DNA of 38,160 nucleotides from Candidatus Zipacnadia bacterium (GCA_029821145.1 JALGTY010000010.1:1-38160); one strand, 5' to 3'; positions 8,630 through 17,856 are shown, counted from the first letter of the stretch. Notes: a model not told the origin generated them from the sequence alone. Program-made: numbers and translations.

Positions 8630-9313
8630 CTACGCGTCCTCAGGCGGCATTTGAAAATGCAAACCAGTGCGCACCAAGCGACGCCAGCCGCCTCCTGTGA
8701 TGCCCATAATATCGGCGAGCGCTGCGAGTAGCTCGGTGGGCTTGACCAGCGTCTCTTCAGTAATTCCCAAACACATGTTCACAGTATCGCCGGCAACGCC
8801 CAGCGCGTAAACATGCGGCCTTATGTTAATCGAGCGGGTTGTGCTCTTGGTCTGGCGCTGCAGGATGACCTGTTCAACGTCCATGAACTTCGCAATTGCC
8901 CTCTCCAATACCGCCGGCTCCGCTTCGTCTATGAAATCCGGGACCACCTCGTAAGTGGCGGCCTGCAGCTTCGGCCACGCCAAGCGCCTGGTGCCCCGCC
9001 GCACCTGGATTTCACTAACGTGAAATCTCTCAAGCTCCCCCGCCAATGCCGCGTATATCTGCTTGGCGTCTGCCGGCTCGGCAAGTTCGATTCCGCAGAG
9101 CTCCGCAGTGCCCTCGGCGCCGACCGGCAATGGTGGCGGGAAGCTGATGTGAGCCCTCGGCGTAAAGCCCTCACTGTATTGTACAGGTATTTGCGCTCTG
9201 CGTACAGCCCGATCGAACGCCCTTGCAATATCCAGGTGCGCAAGATAGCGCAGAGGTCCACTCTTTTCGTAAGTTATCAGGGCGTAGTAGCGCTCAGGCT
9301 GGCTCATGTGCAT
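8630..9313 (-). CDS. TIGR03936-type radical-SAM-associated protein (DUF2344)
   Basis: RYYALITYEKSGPLRYLAHLDIARAFDRAVRRAQIPVQYSEGFTPRAHISFPPPLPVGAEG. ORF track extends to 9415, but the start at 9313 fits a short overlap with the upstream gene. Confidence 0.85.
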   Translation of the reverse strand: MHMSQPERYYALITYEKSGPLRYLAHLDIARAFDRAVRRAQIPVQYSEGFTPRAHISFPPPLPVGAEGTAELCGIELAEPADAKQIYAALAGELERFHVSEIQVRRGTRRLAWPKLQAATYEVVPDFIDEAEPAVLERAIAKFMDVEQVILQRQTKSTTRSINIRPHVYALGVAGDTVNMCLGITEETLVKPTELLAALADIMGITGGGWRRLVRTGLHFQMPPEDA

Positions 9314-11150
9314 CCCCGTCGCTGTAGCAACTGGCGACCAGACGCTGAATTCCGCAGTCATAACATTGAGCGTCCCGACAGTCGTCGGTAGTAGTACCTG
9401 CCTGCGACTTTTCAAGCTCAGAAAGCAAATACTCTTTAGTCACCCCGACATCAATATGATCCCACGGCAAGGCGGCATCTACCGGTATCGGCGTCGAGGC
9501 TGCTGTCTGTATGTCAATATCATGCTCAGTCGCCGCCTGGCACCAGCGGTGGTAGTCGAAATGCTCGGTCCAGGCGTCCAGCATAGCCCCTGAGCGGAAT
9601 GCGCTCTCGATTACATCCGCTGCAGTGCGATCTCCCCGCGACAGGAAGGCCTCGACAATCGCAGCAGGTGCGTCATGGCAGCTTAGCTTAACCTGTTTGT
9701 GGCGGTCCAGACGCTCCCTCAGCAGCCGGCGCTTGTGGTCGAACTGGTCGAGGCTGTCCTGAGCCGCCCACTGAAACGGGGTGTGCGGCTTCGGGATGAA
9801 AAGCGCCACGCTGACATTCAATCGTAAGCGGCCGCTTCGTTTGCCCAGACATTCACGCCCCAAGTCGAGCATCTGTTGAACCGTCTGGGCGATGGCCAGC
9901 ACATCCTCGTCGGTCTCGCCAGGCAGCCCGATCATGAAATAGAGTTTGATTTTGTGCCAGCCGGCTTGCAGCGCCGCCGCCGCAGCCTCGGTGAGATTCG
10001 CTTCGGTCACATTCTTGTTGATACGATCGCGCAGGCTCTGAGAGCCGGCTTCGGGAGCGAAAGTCAGACCGCTCTTCTTGACCCGCTGCACGCGCCTGGC
10101 AAGTTCTACCCCGAAAGCATCAACTCGTATCGAGGGCAATCCAATGGATACGCGCCGGTCGCTCAGGTCCTGGTGCAGCAGCTCCAGCAGCTCTTCGATG
10201 CGCGTGTAGTCGGTGCAGCTCAGCGATGACAGCGAGATCTGGTCATAGCCGGTCGCAGCAATGATCTCGTTGGCTAGCCTGCGTAGAGTTTCCACCGAGC
10301 GCTCCCTGGTCGGGCGGTAGATAATCCCCGCCTGGCAGAAGCGGCATCCGCGGGTGCAGCCACGGCTTATCTCTATCTGCGCCCGATCATGCACGGACTC
10401 GCGGTACGGAACCAGCGGCCGGGCAGGGAAGGGCGCGGCGTCGAGGTTCTCGACTATGCGCCTGCGTACCACCGGCTTATCGGGCGAGGGCGGCTGCGGC
10501 ACGATGAATCTACCCACCTGCTCAACCGGCCATAGCGACGGCACATAGACGCCCTCTATGCGGCTCAGTTCGCCGAGGAAGCGGCTGCGGATTTCAGGAT
10601 CTGCAAACGGCGGAGAGAAGCCGGCCAGCAAGTCCATGATCTCGTGGAGGACTTCCTCACCCTCGCCGATGAGCAAAGCCTCGAAAAACGGCGCCATCGG
10701 TTCCGGATTGACCGCACAAGGCCCGCCGGCTATGACAATCGGCTCGGTGGGAGCGCGGTCAGCCGCCCGTAACGTAATGCCCCCCAGGTCCAGCAGCGAA
10801 AGCACACTGGCATAGTTGAGTTCGTGCTGCAGAGTGATGCCGAGGATATGGAAATCCCTCAGCGGGGTATCAGTCTCCAGTGAGGCGAGAGGGATATTCC
10901 CGCGCCGCAGCAACTCAGTAGCGTCGGACCAGGGATGATAGGCGCGCTCGCAGTAGGTGTCGGGCCTGCTGTTGAGTACGTGGTACAGGATGTGCGAGCC
11001 GACGTGGGAGGTGCCTACTTCATATACGTCGGGGTAACACAGCGCAAAACGCAGCGTCACAGTTTGCGGGTCTTTTTCGACTATGTTGTGTTCGCAGCCC
11101 AAGTATCGCGCCGGTCCGATAACTTCGTCAAGTAAGTCGTCTTTAATCAT
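9294..11150 (-). CDS. TIGR03960-type B12-binding-domain radical SAM protein
   Basis: VTLRFALCYPDVYEVGTSHVGSHILYHVLN; IEISRGCTRGCRFCQAGIIYRPTRERS; typical gene order with DUF2344 and RNase G. Confidence 0.92.
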   Translation of the reverse strand: MIKDDLLDEVIGPARYLGCEHNIVEKDPQTVTLRFALCYPDVYEVGTSHVGSHILYHVLNSRPDTYCERAYHPWSDATELLRRGNIPLASLETDTPLRDFHILGITLQHELNYASVLSLLDLGGITLRAADRAPTEPIVIAGGPCAVNPEPMAPFFEALLIGEGEEVLHEIMDLLAGFSPPFADPEIRSRFLGELSRIEGVYVPSLWPVEQVGRFIVPQPPSPDKPVVRRRIVENLDAAPFPARPLVPYRESVHDRAQIEISRGCTRGCRFCQAGIIYRPTRERSVETLRRLANEIIAATGYDQISLSSLSCTDYTRIEELLELLHQDLSDRRVSIGLPSIRVDAFGVELARRVQRVKKSGLTFAPEAGSQSLRDRINKNVTEANLTEAAAAALQAGWHKIKLYFMIGLPGETDEDVLAIAQTVQQMLDLGRECLGKRSGRLRLNVSVALFIPKPHTPFQWAAQDSLDQFDHKRRLLRERLDRHKQVKLSCHDAPAAIVEAFLSRGDRTAADVIESAFRSGAMLDAWTEHFDYHRWCQAATEHDIDIQTAASTPIPVDAALPWDHIDVGVTKEYLLSELEKSQAGTTTDDCRDAQCYDCGIQRLVASCYSDGDAHEPA

Positions 11151-11268
11151 ATATCAATGCTACAGAAGCGTTTGTTGTTAGCTGTCTAATGGTACATCTT
11201 GAGCGTTGCATTGTCAAATTGAGCCGGCAGGGATTACATTTCGGCTGGGCGCTGAAAAACAGTACGAG

Positions 11269-12123
11269 CTAGCCCTTGGCGGGACCGGAGGCGGCATAGA
11301 TGTACTGCGGATGGCCGGGGTGTCTGTTGTCGCCCCTGAACATACGGATGAGATGCCGCTGCTTTTCGAAGCCATACTTGCGGAGGAGCTCAGCGGTGTG
11401 CGGGTTGGGCAGCAGCATGTCATTATAGATGTATTGATCTCCAGCAGCGGTGAGTAGCGCCCGGAATACTGTCTCGACCGACTGCGGCTGCAAGCCCACC
11501 AGCGGGCCAATCTGCGCGGCGTGGTACCCGGGCCGCAGGATGCCGTAGGCGACTATCCGGCCGCCGTCACGGATACACAGAGGCGTATTCGGCTCTTCAT
11601 TGATCAGCATGCCCAGGAGCTTTGAGCGATCAGCACCAAACATTGGCCGGTCAAAGTCGCACAGCGTCGGCAACAGGTCGGGGGTGATCGGCTCCACACC
11701 GGGCACCCTCAGCGGCTTCGTGCCCCGGCCGAGCCATCGCTCCATAATGTATTCATCTGCAAAGCCGAGAGTGTCGTAGAGCTTCTTGCCCATCGGGGTG
11801 GCGTCGAGCTTGACGGTTGCCACGCGCTCTTCGAGGTAGTCAATAGCGGTATAAAGCAGCGCGGTTCCGATGCCCCTGCGGCGGTACTGTGGATGCACAA
11901 GTACCATCGCCACCCAGCCGAACTTGTCCTCGTAGGTCGTGGTGGTGGCCGTGCCGACATCAACCCCGTCGCAGGTCGCGACAAAGCAACCATCCGGCCC
12001 CAGCGCAAGGAGGCGCTGCCAGTCGGGCGGTAACTGATTCCAACCGGCGGTGTTCTTCAGCTCCATGCCGAGGCTGATGTCGTCAGGTGTCATGGCGCGA
12101 ACTTGGACATTGCTCTGGGTCAT
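11269..12123 (-). CDS. GNAT family N-acetyltransferase (probable double-GNAT)
   Basis: VRAMTPDDISLGMELKNTAGWNQLPPDWQRLL...GWVAMVLVHPQYRRRGIGTALLYTAIDYL acetyl-CoA-binding motif, with a second C-terminal GNAT-like half. Confidence 0.88.
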   Translation of the reverse strand: MTQSNVQVRAMTPDDISLGMELKNTAGWNQLPPDWQRLLALGPDGCFVATCDGVDVGTATTTTYEDKFGWVAMVLVHPQYRRRGIGTALLYTAIDYLEERVATVKLDATPMGKKLYDTLGFADEYIMERWLGRGTKPLRVPGVEPITPDLLPTLCDFDRPMFGADRSKLLGMLINEEPNTPLCIRDGGRIVAYGILRPGYHAAQIGPLVGLQPQSVETVFRALLTAAGDQYIYNDMLLPNPHTAELLRKYGFEKQRHLIRMFRGDNRHPGHPQYIYAASGPAKG

Positions 12124-12138
12124 TGGGAACTGTGCTCC

Positions 12139-14145
12139 CTAGCCGAACCATACCCCGTAGCGGCGATACATTTCGTTGATGAGACTTATGGAGCCCCAGA
12201 CTACGCCTGCGGTGAAGTAGTGGCCGATCACCAATCCGAGGAAGAATGGGATTAGCTGGCGATATAAGCGCATGCCGCCGACGCGCAATACAACACTCTT
12301 GATAATCCATACCAGGAAGAATGGTCCCCAAATGGGGCTACCGTAGGAGGTGACCATAACATATCCCAGCGGATGCAGTGGGAAGCGCAGGAACATGGTG
12401 CGCAGCAGTACCAGGAGGGCCGTGACCACAAAGCCGACCCCGCCGGCGGTGGCACGGCGCACGTCCGCAGCGGCATGGGCGTTTACCCACGAGGAGAGAG
12501 ATTGCCAGGCGCGGGCGGCGGCGATCACGCGTGAGCCGCCCTGGGTAGTCCCGCCCTCGAGGATGTTGGCCCCGTACGAGTAGTAGGCCTGAATGTGCAG
12601 GTAGTAGGCACCGACGAGGCCGAGCACCAGTGCCGCAATCATCCACAGAATCATCGTCCGCTGGCGGATACCTCCCTCATCGGCGATCTTGAAGCCCTCG
12701 ACCTGATAGCCGGCCATGGTCGGGAAGTACCCGCGTGCCAGCCAGTAGAACATGGTGAAGACAGTCAGGTTCTTGAAGCCTGTACCACGCTGGTAGGGCG
12801 CGGAGCCGACGCTGTAGATCATCATGTCCCACTGCTCCATGATCGGGAAGAGCCAGACCATCGGAGAGCCGGCCTCGGCACGCATGCGGGCATAGGTAAC
12901 GGCAAACAGCAGTATGATCGCGAAGTAGATACCGGCCATCCAGACCCACATTCCGGCCTGCACGGCGATGATCATCATTACCGCAAAGCCGATGATGGCG
13001 GCCCAGACGGTGGTTTTGTAAGAGAACGGCTCCTGGCTGTCATCTATTGACGGATCGCCGGTGAAGGCCTTGCGGAACATCAGGGCGAGATGCTCGCGGC
13101 CCATCCAGAACAGGAAGATGCCCAGGGCCAGGTAGCCGCCGAAAGCCTGTTCGCGCTCGAACGGCATGCCGGAGATTTCATAGCCGCCGACGATCGCGAA
13201 GAAGTTGGAGAAGCGCTGTAGCAGGTAGAAGACCCATACGGAAAGTAGCACTTCAGTAGAGACCAGGTAGCCGATGCCGAAGTTCTCGGGGCGCCATGCG
13301 ATGCCCATTGGGCGCAAGGCGGACCAGGGGCGCTCGGTGAGCACGGCGCCGAGGTCGTAGTACTTGCCCAGAGCCGGGACGGCTGGATTCCAGGCCTGCA
13401 GCATGTTCATGAGATTGTACACTGCCGCCAGCGCAAAGGCTGTCCACATCAGTGGATTGCGCAGGAAGCGGCCAATCGTGCCCCCGACGCCGTAATCAGA
13501 CATGTCCATAACCAACCGCACGATGGGGAAGGTGAGGTGTTCCTTCTCAATCCACTGCCGCCGGAACATCAACATCAAGGCGTACATGGCCACGAAATTG
13601 GCGAGTGTGAACAGCGTCCAGACGACCAGGGGGAGAATCCAGGGCCCCCAAGGTATTGCGCCGTCCTCGGTTGCCTCGTACATGCCTCGGATGGCGGCGG
13701 GGTCCTTCGGTGCCAGCCAGGAGGGTATTTCGTCTTGCAACTGCGCGTAGTTGTTCTCCGGACTGGCAAAGTAAAACGGCACCGTCAATTGCGGCAGCAT
13801 TTGCCGCACCACACCCACTGAAGACATCGAAACAGCGATGCACAAGAATGCATAGACCAGCAGGGATTGGTGGCGGGGAAAATGCAACAGGCGCGGCAGG
13901 CGGGATAACAGCGGGCCGACGACCGATAGGAGCAAGATAGCGGCAATGGCGGGGATTACCGGCACGCTTTCGCCGACCTGTACGCCCAGAGCGATAATGC
14001 CGGCCTGCCTCATCCAAAGCAGGCTGATGACTAGCAGTACGATTGATACGATGAATGCTCTGAGCGACAGGCCGTGCGACTGCTGTTCGGCAGTGTCCTC
14101 GCTCAGGTCGGCAAAAGACGATGTCCCGTGGACTTCATGTGCCAT
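12139..14145 (-). CDS. Polytopic membrane protein, DUF6785/DUF6784-like (OPT-transporter-like)
   Basis: About a dozen hydrophobic segments; PRHQSLLVYAFLCIAVSMSSVGVVRQMLPQLTVPFYFASPENNYAQL and HLTFPIVRLVMDM motifs that I associate with this family. Confidence 0.7.
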   Translation of the reverse strand: MAHEVHGTSSFADLSEDTAEQQSHGLSLRAFIVSIVLLVISLLWMRQAGIIALGVQVGESVPVIPAIAAILLLSVVGPLLSRLPRLLHFPRHQSLLVYAFLCIAVSMSSVGVVRQMLPQLTVPFYFASPENNYAQLQDEIPSWLAPKDPAAIRGMYEATEDGAIPWGPWILPLVVWTLFTLANFVAMYALMLMFRRQWIEKEHLTFPIVRLVMDMSDYGVGGTIGRFLRNPLMWTAFALAAVYNLMNMLQAWNPAVPALGKYYDLGAVLTERPWSALRPMGIAWRPENFGIGYLVSTEVLLSVWVFYLLQRFSNFFAIVGGYEISGMPFEREQAFGGYLALGIFLFWMGREHLALMFRKAFTGDPSIDDSQEPFSYKTTVWAAIIGFAVMMIIAVQAGMWVWMAGIYFAIILLFAVTYARMRAEAGSPMVWLFPIMEQWDMMIYSVGSAPYQRGTGFKNLTVFTMFYWLARGYFPTMAGYQVEGFKIADEGGIRQRTMILWMIAALVLGLVGAYYLHIQAYYSYGANILEGGTTQGGSRVIAAARAWQSLSSWVNAHAAADVRRATAGGVGFVVTALLVLLRTMFLRFPLHPLGYVMVTSYGSPIWGPFFLVWIIKSVVLRVGGMRLYRQLIPFFLGLVIGHYFTAGVVWGSISLINEMYRRYGVWFG

Positions 14146-14256
14146 ACTTGTCAGCTCTCAGTGTGATCTCACGTACCCCTATCTACAGTCTATTCGCTGT
14201 TTGACCGCGAGGGACCTCTCTTGCACGATGGCTTGATAGTGTGGATGACGGCAACG

Positions 14257-14314
14257 GCAGCCCTCACCGCTTTGGTTCCCCTCTCCCGGAGGGAGAGGGG
14301 AGCAAGGCAACGGC
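14257..14314. repeat. Intergenic palindrome CCTCTCCC-nnn-GGGAGAGG, copy 2
   Basis: cagccctcaccgctttggttcccctctcccggagggagaggggagcaaggcaacggc. Matches 8491-8550. Confidence 0.8.
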
Positions 14315-14541
14315 GTTGGGCAGGATGTCCGACCTACGGAATTCTTTGGGAAGGCCGAGCCAGGCGACTGCCCAAGGCATTGCCAGGCTGGAAAGCCGCA
14401 CCCACTCCGCGGGAGTGGGTACCCGACGCGATGATGCTGGGAAGCCCGAGCCACGGGGTGAGAAAGTGCGCGGGCCGGTCTCCTTGCGGAATCTTTGATT
14501 CCGCAACTCGGCACGGCCCCTCCAACGGCTACGACAACGCC

Positions 14542-14563
14542 GACAGGCGAGACGCCTGTCGTA
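14542..14563. repeat. Small palindrome GACAGGCG-AGA-CGCCTGTCGTA, copy 1
   Basis: gacaggcgagacgcctgtcgta. Identical copy at 16674-16695. Confidence 0.8.
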
Positions 14564-14713
14564 CCAAACGGCGGGTGAGACGCCCGGCCTACGCCGCTTC
14601 GGCAAGCTCCCTTCGCCCCTTCGACAGGCTCAGGACTTTCAGCAGGCTCAGGGCGCGCGCGGCATGGCTTTGAGCAAGGCTTCCGCTTTCGCTAAAGCTA
14701 GGGCGGACGAGAT

Positions 14714-14758
14714 GACGGACACGGAGGACACGGACGACACGGACGACACGGAGGACAG
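14714..14758. repeat. 9-bp tandem repeat (GGACGACAC / GGAGGACAC units, about 5 copies)
   Basis: gacggacac ggaggacac ggacgacac ggacgacac ggaggacag, immediately downstream of the AsdA-like gene. Confidence 0.85.
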
Positions 14759-14770
14759 GAACGTGAGTAG

Positions 14771-16402
14771 TCACGAGGATTGCTCGCAGTGAGGGCACGG
14801 GTTGGAGAAAGTGAAGTCGCCAATAGCTTCAACGATATTGCGGCCCACCTGGTGGTAGGCGAACTTGCCCAGAGAGGTGAGACAGACGCGAACGGATTTC
14901 GGCTCGCCACCGAAGGCAGGACCGGGCATGATGATGGTGCCTCGGCTGTGGGCCAAGTGCTGCAGAAAGCGCCAGAGGTCCACTTTGGCGAAGGCCTCGG
15001 CACACGCCGGGTCCTGAGCAGCGGCGAGTTCGTCAAGCGAGATTAGGGCGCAGTAGTTGCTACAGCACATCTGTTGCCGCGCGCCCAACTCCAGACCCAG
15101 CCCATCATACAGCATAGCCATGCGTTCGAGGAGTTCATTGCGTATCCAGCCGAAGTAGTCTTGGGCCCCGTGTGGCGCTACAAGGGGAAACAGCGCGCAG
15201 AGGGTAAACAATACCTGGCTGGGCGTCGCGAGGCCGGCCATGTGGAAGAACGATACGCTGGCGCTGTCCATGATCAAGCGGTCGTAGAAGGTCGGCCGGT
15301 CTTGCGGCTGGCGGGAGGCGTATCTGGCGTCAACTTCGCGGGCCAGGTCCGGTGGCATGCGTTGCAGCAGGCGGTCCAACGCCGAGTCGGGATGTATCCA
15401 GGCTGCGCCGATGCGACAGCCGGCCAGGCCGAAATCCTTGGAGGGCGCATAGAACGGTACCACGTTTCTGGGCATCCTGACCAGCGCATTGTCGAAGGGG
15501 CCCTCCACGAAATTAGCATACACATAATCGCAGAGTATGACCAGTTCCGGCCGTCGGCTGACGAGTTGCTCCAGGTAATCAAGCAGCTCGGAGTCGAGGG
15601 TGGTATCAACCGGATTGCCGGGTGATACGATCACCAGAAACTTGACGGCCGGATCATCGAGCTGTGGCAGGTCAGCTTCCTCAACGGCCCAGCCACGCTT
15701 GCGGCTGCGGCGTACCGGCACGATTTCACACCCGTACTGCCGAGCAAAGAGGTCCTTCATCGGCTCGTACCAGGGCGACAGCATGGCGACCCGGTCTTTC
15801 GGGTTCAGGAGGCGGTTGTGGCTGATGGTACTTACGACCTGGCCGAAGGCGCCGGTAGCGCCGGTGCCGAGATAGACGCTGAAATCCTCGCTCGCCAGCT
15901 CCTCGCCCAGCATGTACGCCAGGTAGCGGTTTGCCGCCGGCGTGACAAGATCGAGAGTGGGAGGCGATGGATAGAAGACGCCGCCAACTGCGGCTGCGAA
16001 CGCGCCAATGACATCACTGAGCCAGGCTTCGGGCAGGAGTTCATCTACCAAGTACTGCCAGACGCTGCGGAGGTACTTCACACCGATGGACCAACTTTCA
16101 CGCTGTTCGCCAGGCGCTTCAGCGAAGCGTTGAAAGTGGGTGACATGATTCATGTTGGCCCCAGGTACGAACAGGCGCACCGTTGGCTGGTCGCTGGGAC
16201 CGCCGTAGCAGTAGTCGGCGTACATGCCCAGCACGTGCCAGGCACACTGCACTGTGCGTTGCTGCCAGTTGGGGCCACCGCGCGAGGCGTCGAGCAGTTC
16301 GGCGTCCGGCCCCAGTACATTGCGTGCGTGTGTGACCAGCATATTCTTTGCGGAGAACGGTGATATTTCGAGCGGATCAAATTCCATGTCTCGGGCTTCC
16401 AT
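14771..16402 (-). CDS. asdA: AsdA-like PLP enzyme (aspartate aminotransferase / L-aspartate 4-decarboxylase family)
   Basis: About 540 aa; LLDASRGGPNW (cf. LNAGRGNPN); VIVSPGNPVDTTLDSE; PELVILCDYVYANFV; PLP-lysine region APSKDFGLAGCRIGA; RPTFYDRLIMDSASVSFFHMAGLATPSQV, the AsdA-type C-terminal region. Confidence 0.7.
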   Translation of the reverse strand: MEARDMEFDPLEISPFSAKNMLVTHARNVLGPDAELLDASRGGPNWQQRTVQCAWHVLGMYADYCYGGPSDQPTVRLFVPGANMNHVTHFQRFAEAPGEQRESWSIGVKYLRSVWQYLVDELLPEAWLSDVIGAFAAAVGGVFYPSPPTLDLVTPAANRYLAYMLGEELASEDFSVYLGTGATGAFGQVVSTISHNRLLNPKDRVAMLSPWYEPMKDLFARQYGCEIVPVRRSRKRGWAVEEADLPQLDDPAVKFLVIVSPGNPVDTTLDSELLDYLEQLVSRRPELVILCDYVYANFVEGPFDNALVRMPRNVVPFYAPSKDFGLAGCRIGAAWIHPDSALDRLLQRMPPDLAREVDARYASRQPQDRPTFYDRLIMDSASVSFFHMAGLATPSQVLFTLCALFPLVAPHGAQDYFGWIRNELLERMAMLYDGLGLELGARQQMCCSNYCALISLDELAAAQDPACAEAFAKVDLWRFLQHLAHSRGTIIMPGPAFGGEPKSVRVCLTSLGKFAYHQVGRNIVEAIGDFTFSNPCPHCEQSS

Positions 16403-16673
16403 CCCAGAGCTGATTTGCTTGTAGAAGGGCCACTGGCCCGCATTGTCGGCGAAGTGATCGAAAAAAACCCTCGGGCCGAGCCAGGCGCTTGTGAATGGTT
16501 AGCGCTGCCGGGCAATACAGCGCGATTACTTGCGAAGATGCGCCTCAGTTGCGATATATTAGCAAAGCCGCGCCGATAACACAATGCAGTGCTCGGTTAT
16601 GATGATGAGTTATCGTAACTACTCACGTTGGGCTTGGAATCATATTTGACTCTGCCGACGCCGAGGACAGACC

Positions 16674-16695
16674 GACAGGCGAGACGCCTGTCGTA
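16674..16695. repeat. Small palindrome GACAGGCG-AGA-CGCCTGTCGTA, copy 2
   Basis: Identical to 14542-14563. Confidence 0.8.
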
Positions 16696-16716
16696 CTGGT
16701 ACGAAACAAATGCGGT

Positions 16717-16788
16717 GTTGTAGGGGCGCAATTCATTGCGCCCAATCAGCAGGGGTTTTGAGGGCGTGATAAATCACGCCCCTACAAC
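16717..16788. repeat. Dispersed palindromic repeat, TGTAGGGGCG family, copy 2
   Basis: gttgtaggggcgcaattcattgcgccc ... gagggcgtgataaatcacgcccctacaac. Outer arms pair, and each arm contains a perfect 9-bp mini-palindrome. Confidence 0.85.
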
Positions 16789-17022
16789 GGCATTCGCGTC
16801 TGTCGCCATTGCCGTTTGGAGGGAGTGTCCCACGCCCAACCGCCCACACAGATAGCGAGAAGCTGAGCAGTTACAAGTTATCGAAATCCGTAGGAGGTGA
16901 AAGAGCAACAGGCAAGGAATAGCTATTATGGCCAACGATTCGGATGCTGTCTATTGTAATGGCGCAGAGGTAGCCGGCAGTCTCCAGCTTGATAGTGGGC
17001 CAAATAAGGGAGCCGATGCCTT

Positions 17023-17757
17023 GTGCGCTATGGCGTGATATCAGATATCCACGGCAATCTGGTCGCTTTTGAAAGGGTGCTTGATGCTCTCAGTGAGCGC
17101 GACATAGGGGGCTACCTTTGCCTTGGTGACATAGTCGGGTACGGCGCTCGCCCGAACGAATGTTGCGAGCTAGTCAGAGAGCTCGACTGCGTGTCGGTGG
17201 TGGGTAATCATGATCTGGCGGCGTGCCAGCCGGGCAAGGAACGCTGGTTCACCCCGGCCGCGCGAGCCTGCATACTGTGGACGCGCGAGGTCTTGACCGA
17301 CGACAACAGAGAGTTTCTGGCCACCCTGCAGGCGACTGCGACCGTGGGAGGCGTTGAGCTGTGTCATGGCTCGCTGGCCGACCCGGAGGCCTATGTGACG
17401 ATGCCGGATGAGACTTTGTCATCGTTTGCGCTGATGGAGCAGCAGGTCTGTTTCTTCGGCCATACCCACTACGCGGAATGGTACGTGCAGAGCGAAGCTG
17501 GCAAGTTGCCGGTACAGTTGGGTGCGGCGGCGGGCGGAACGCTTGAGATCGTACGAGGGCACAGGTACATGGTAAACCCGGGGGCTGTCGGCCAGCCGCG
17601 CGATCGCAACAGCCAGGCCAGCTTTGCGATCTACGACGCAGACAACGGGAGCGTAGAGATAGTGCGCGCTGGATACGATGTAGCTACGACGCAGCAGCAG
17701 ATAATCGAGGCCGGACTACCCGAAAACATGGCGGCTCGGCTGCTGATGGGCGTTTAG
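17023..17757 (+). CDS. Metallophosphoesterase (YfcE/Ap4A-phosphatase-like)
   Basis: GTG start; RYGVISDIHGNLVAFERVLDAL; YLCLGDIVGYGARPNEC; VVGNHDLA; CHGSLAD; FFGHTHYAEW; MVNPGAVGQPRDRN. Confidence 0.93.
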   Translation: MRYGVISDIHGNLVAFERVLDALSERDIGGYLCLGDIVGYGARPNECCELVRELDCVSVVGNHDLAACQPGKERWFTPAARACILWTREVLTDDNREFLATLQATATVGGVELCHGSLADPEAYVTMPDETLSSFALMEQQVCFFGHTHYAEWYVQSEAGKLPVQLGAAAGGTLEIVRGHRYMVNPGAVGQPRDRNSQASFAIYDADNGSVEIVRAGYDVATTQQQIIEAGLPENMAARLLMGV

Positions 17758-17856
17758 TGTTGACAGATTGCATAACGTGTGCGCGCGGTGGGAATACTAA
17801 TAGTGTCGGTGTGGCAATGCCAGTGGCCAGTTCCATGATGGCTGGGAGGTGGCTGT

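Noticed and set aside
14698-15036. Minus-strand ORF with CPPCRPCRPCPPC tail
   Set aside because: The Cys-Pro motif is just the 9-bp tandem repeat translated; the rest is an alternative frame of the AsdA-like gene.
14146-16800. Recurring palindromes considered as a CRISPR array
   Set aside because: Units differ in sequence and spacing, with no regular repeat/spacer alternation and no cas genes in the window.
16403-17022. Long intergenic region checked for tRNA, riboswitch or small RNA
   Set aside because: Only known-type palindromes found; no GGTTCRA T-loop or recognisable riboswitch core by eye. A Rfam/Infernal scan would be decisive.
16928-17038. Possible 36-aa small ORF (MANDSDAVYCNGAEVAGSLQLDSGPNKGADALCAMA) overlapping the metallophosphoesterase start
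   Set aside because: The AGGAGGT-like site is about 30 nt away, too far to be its RBS; no similarity recognised.
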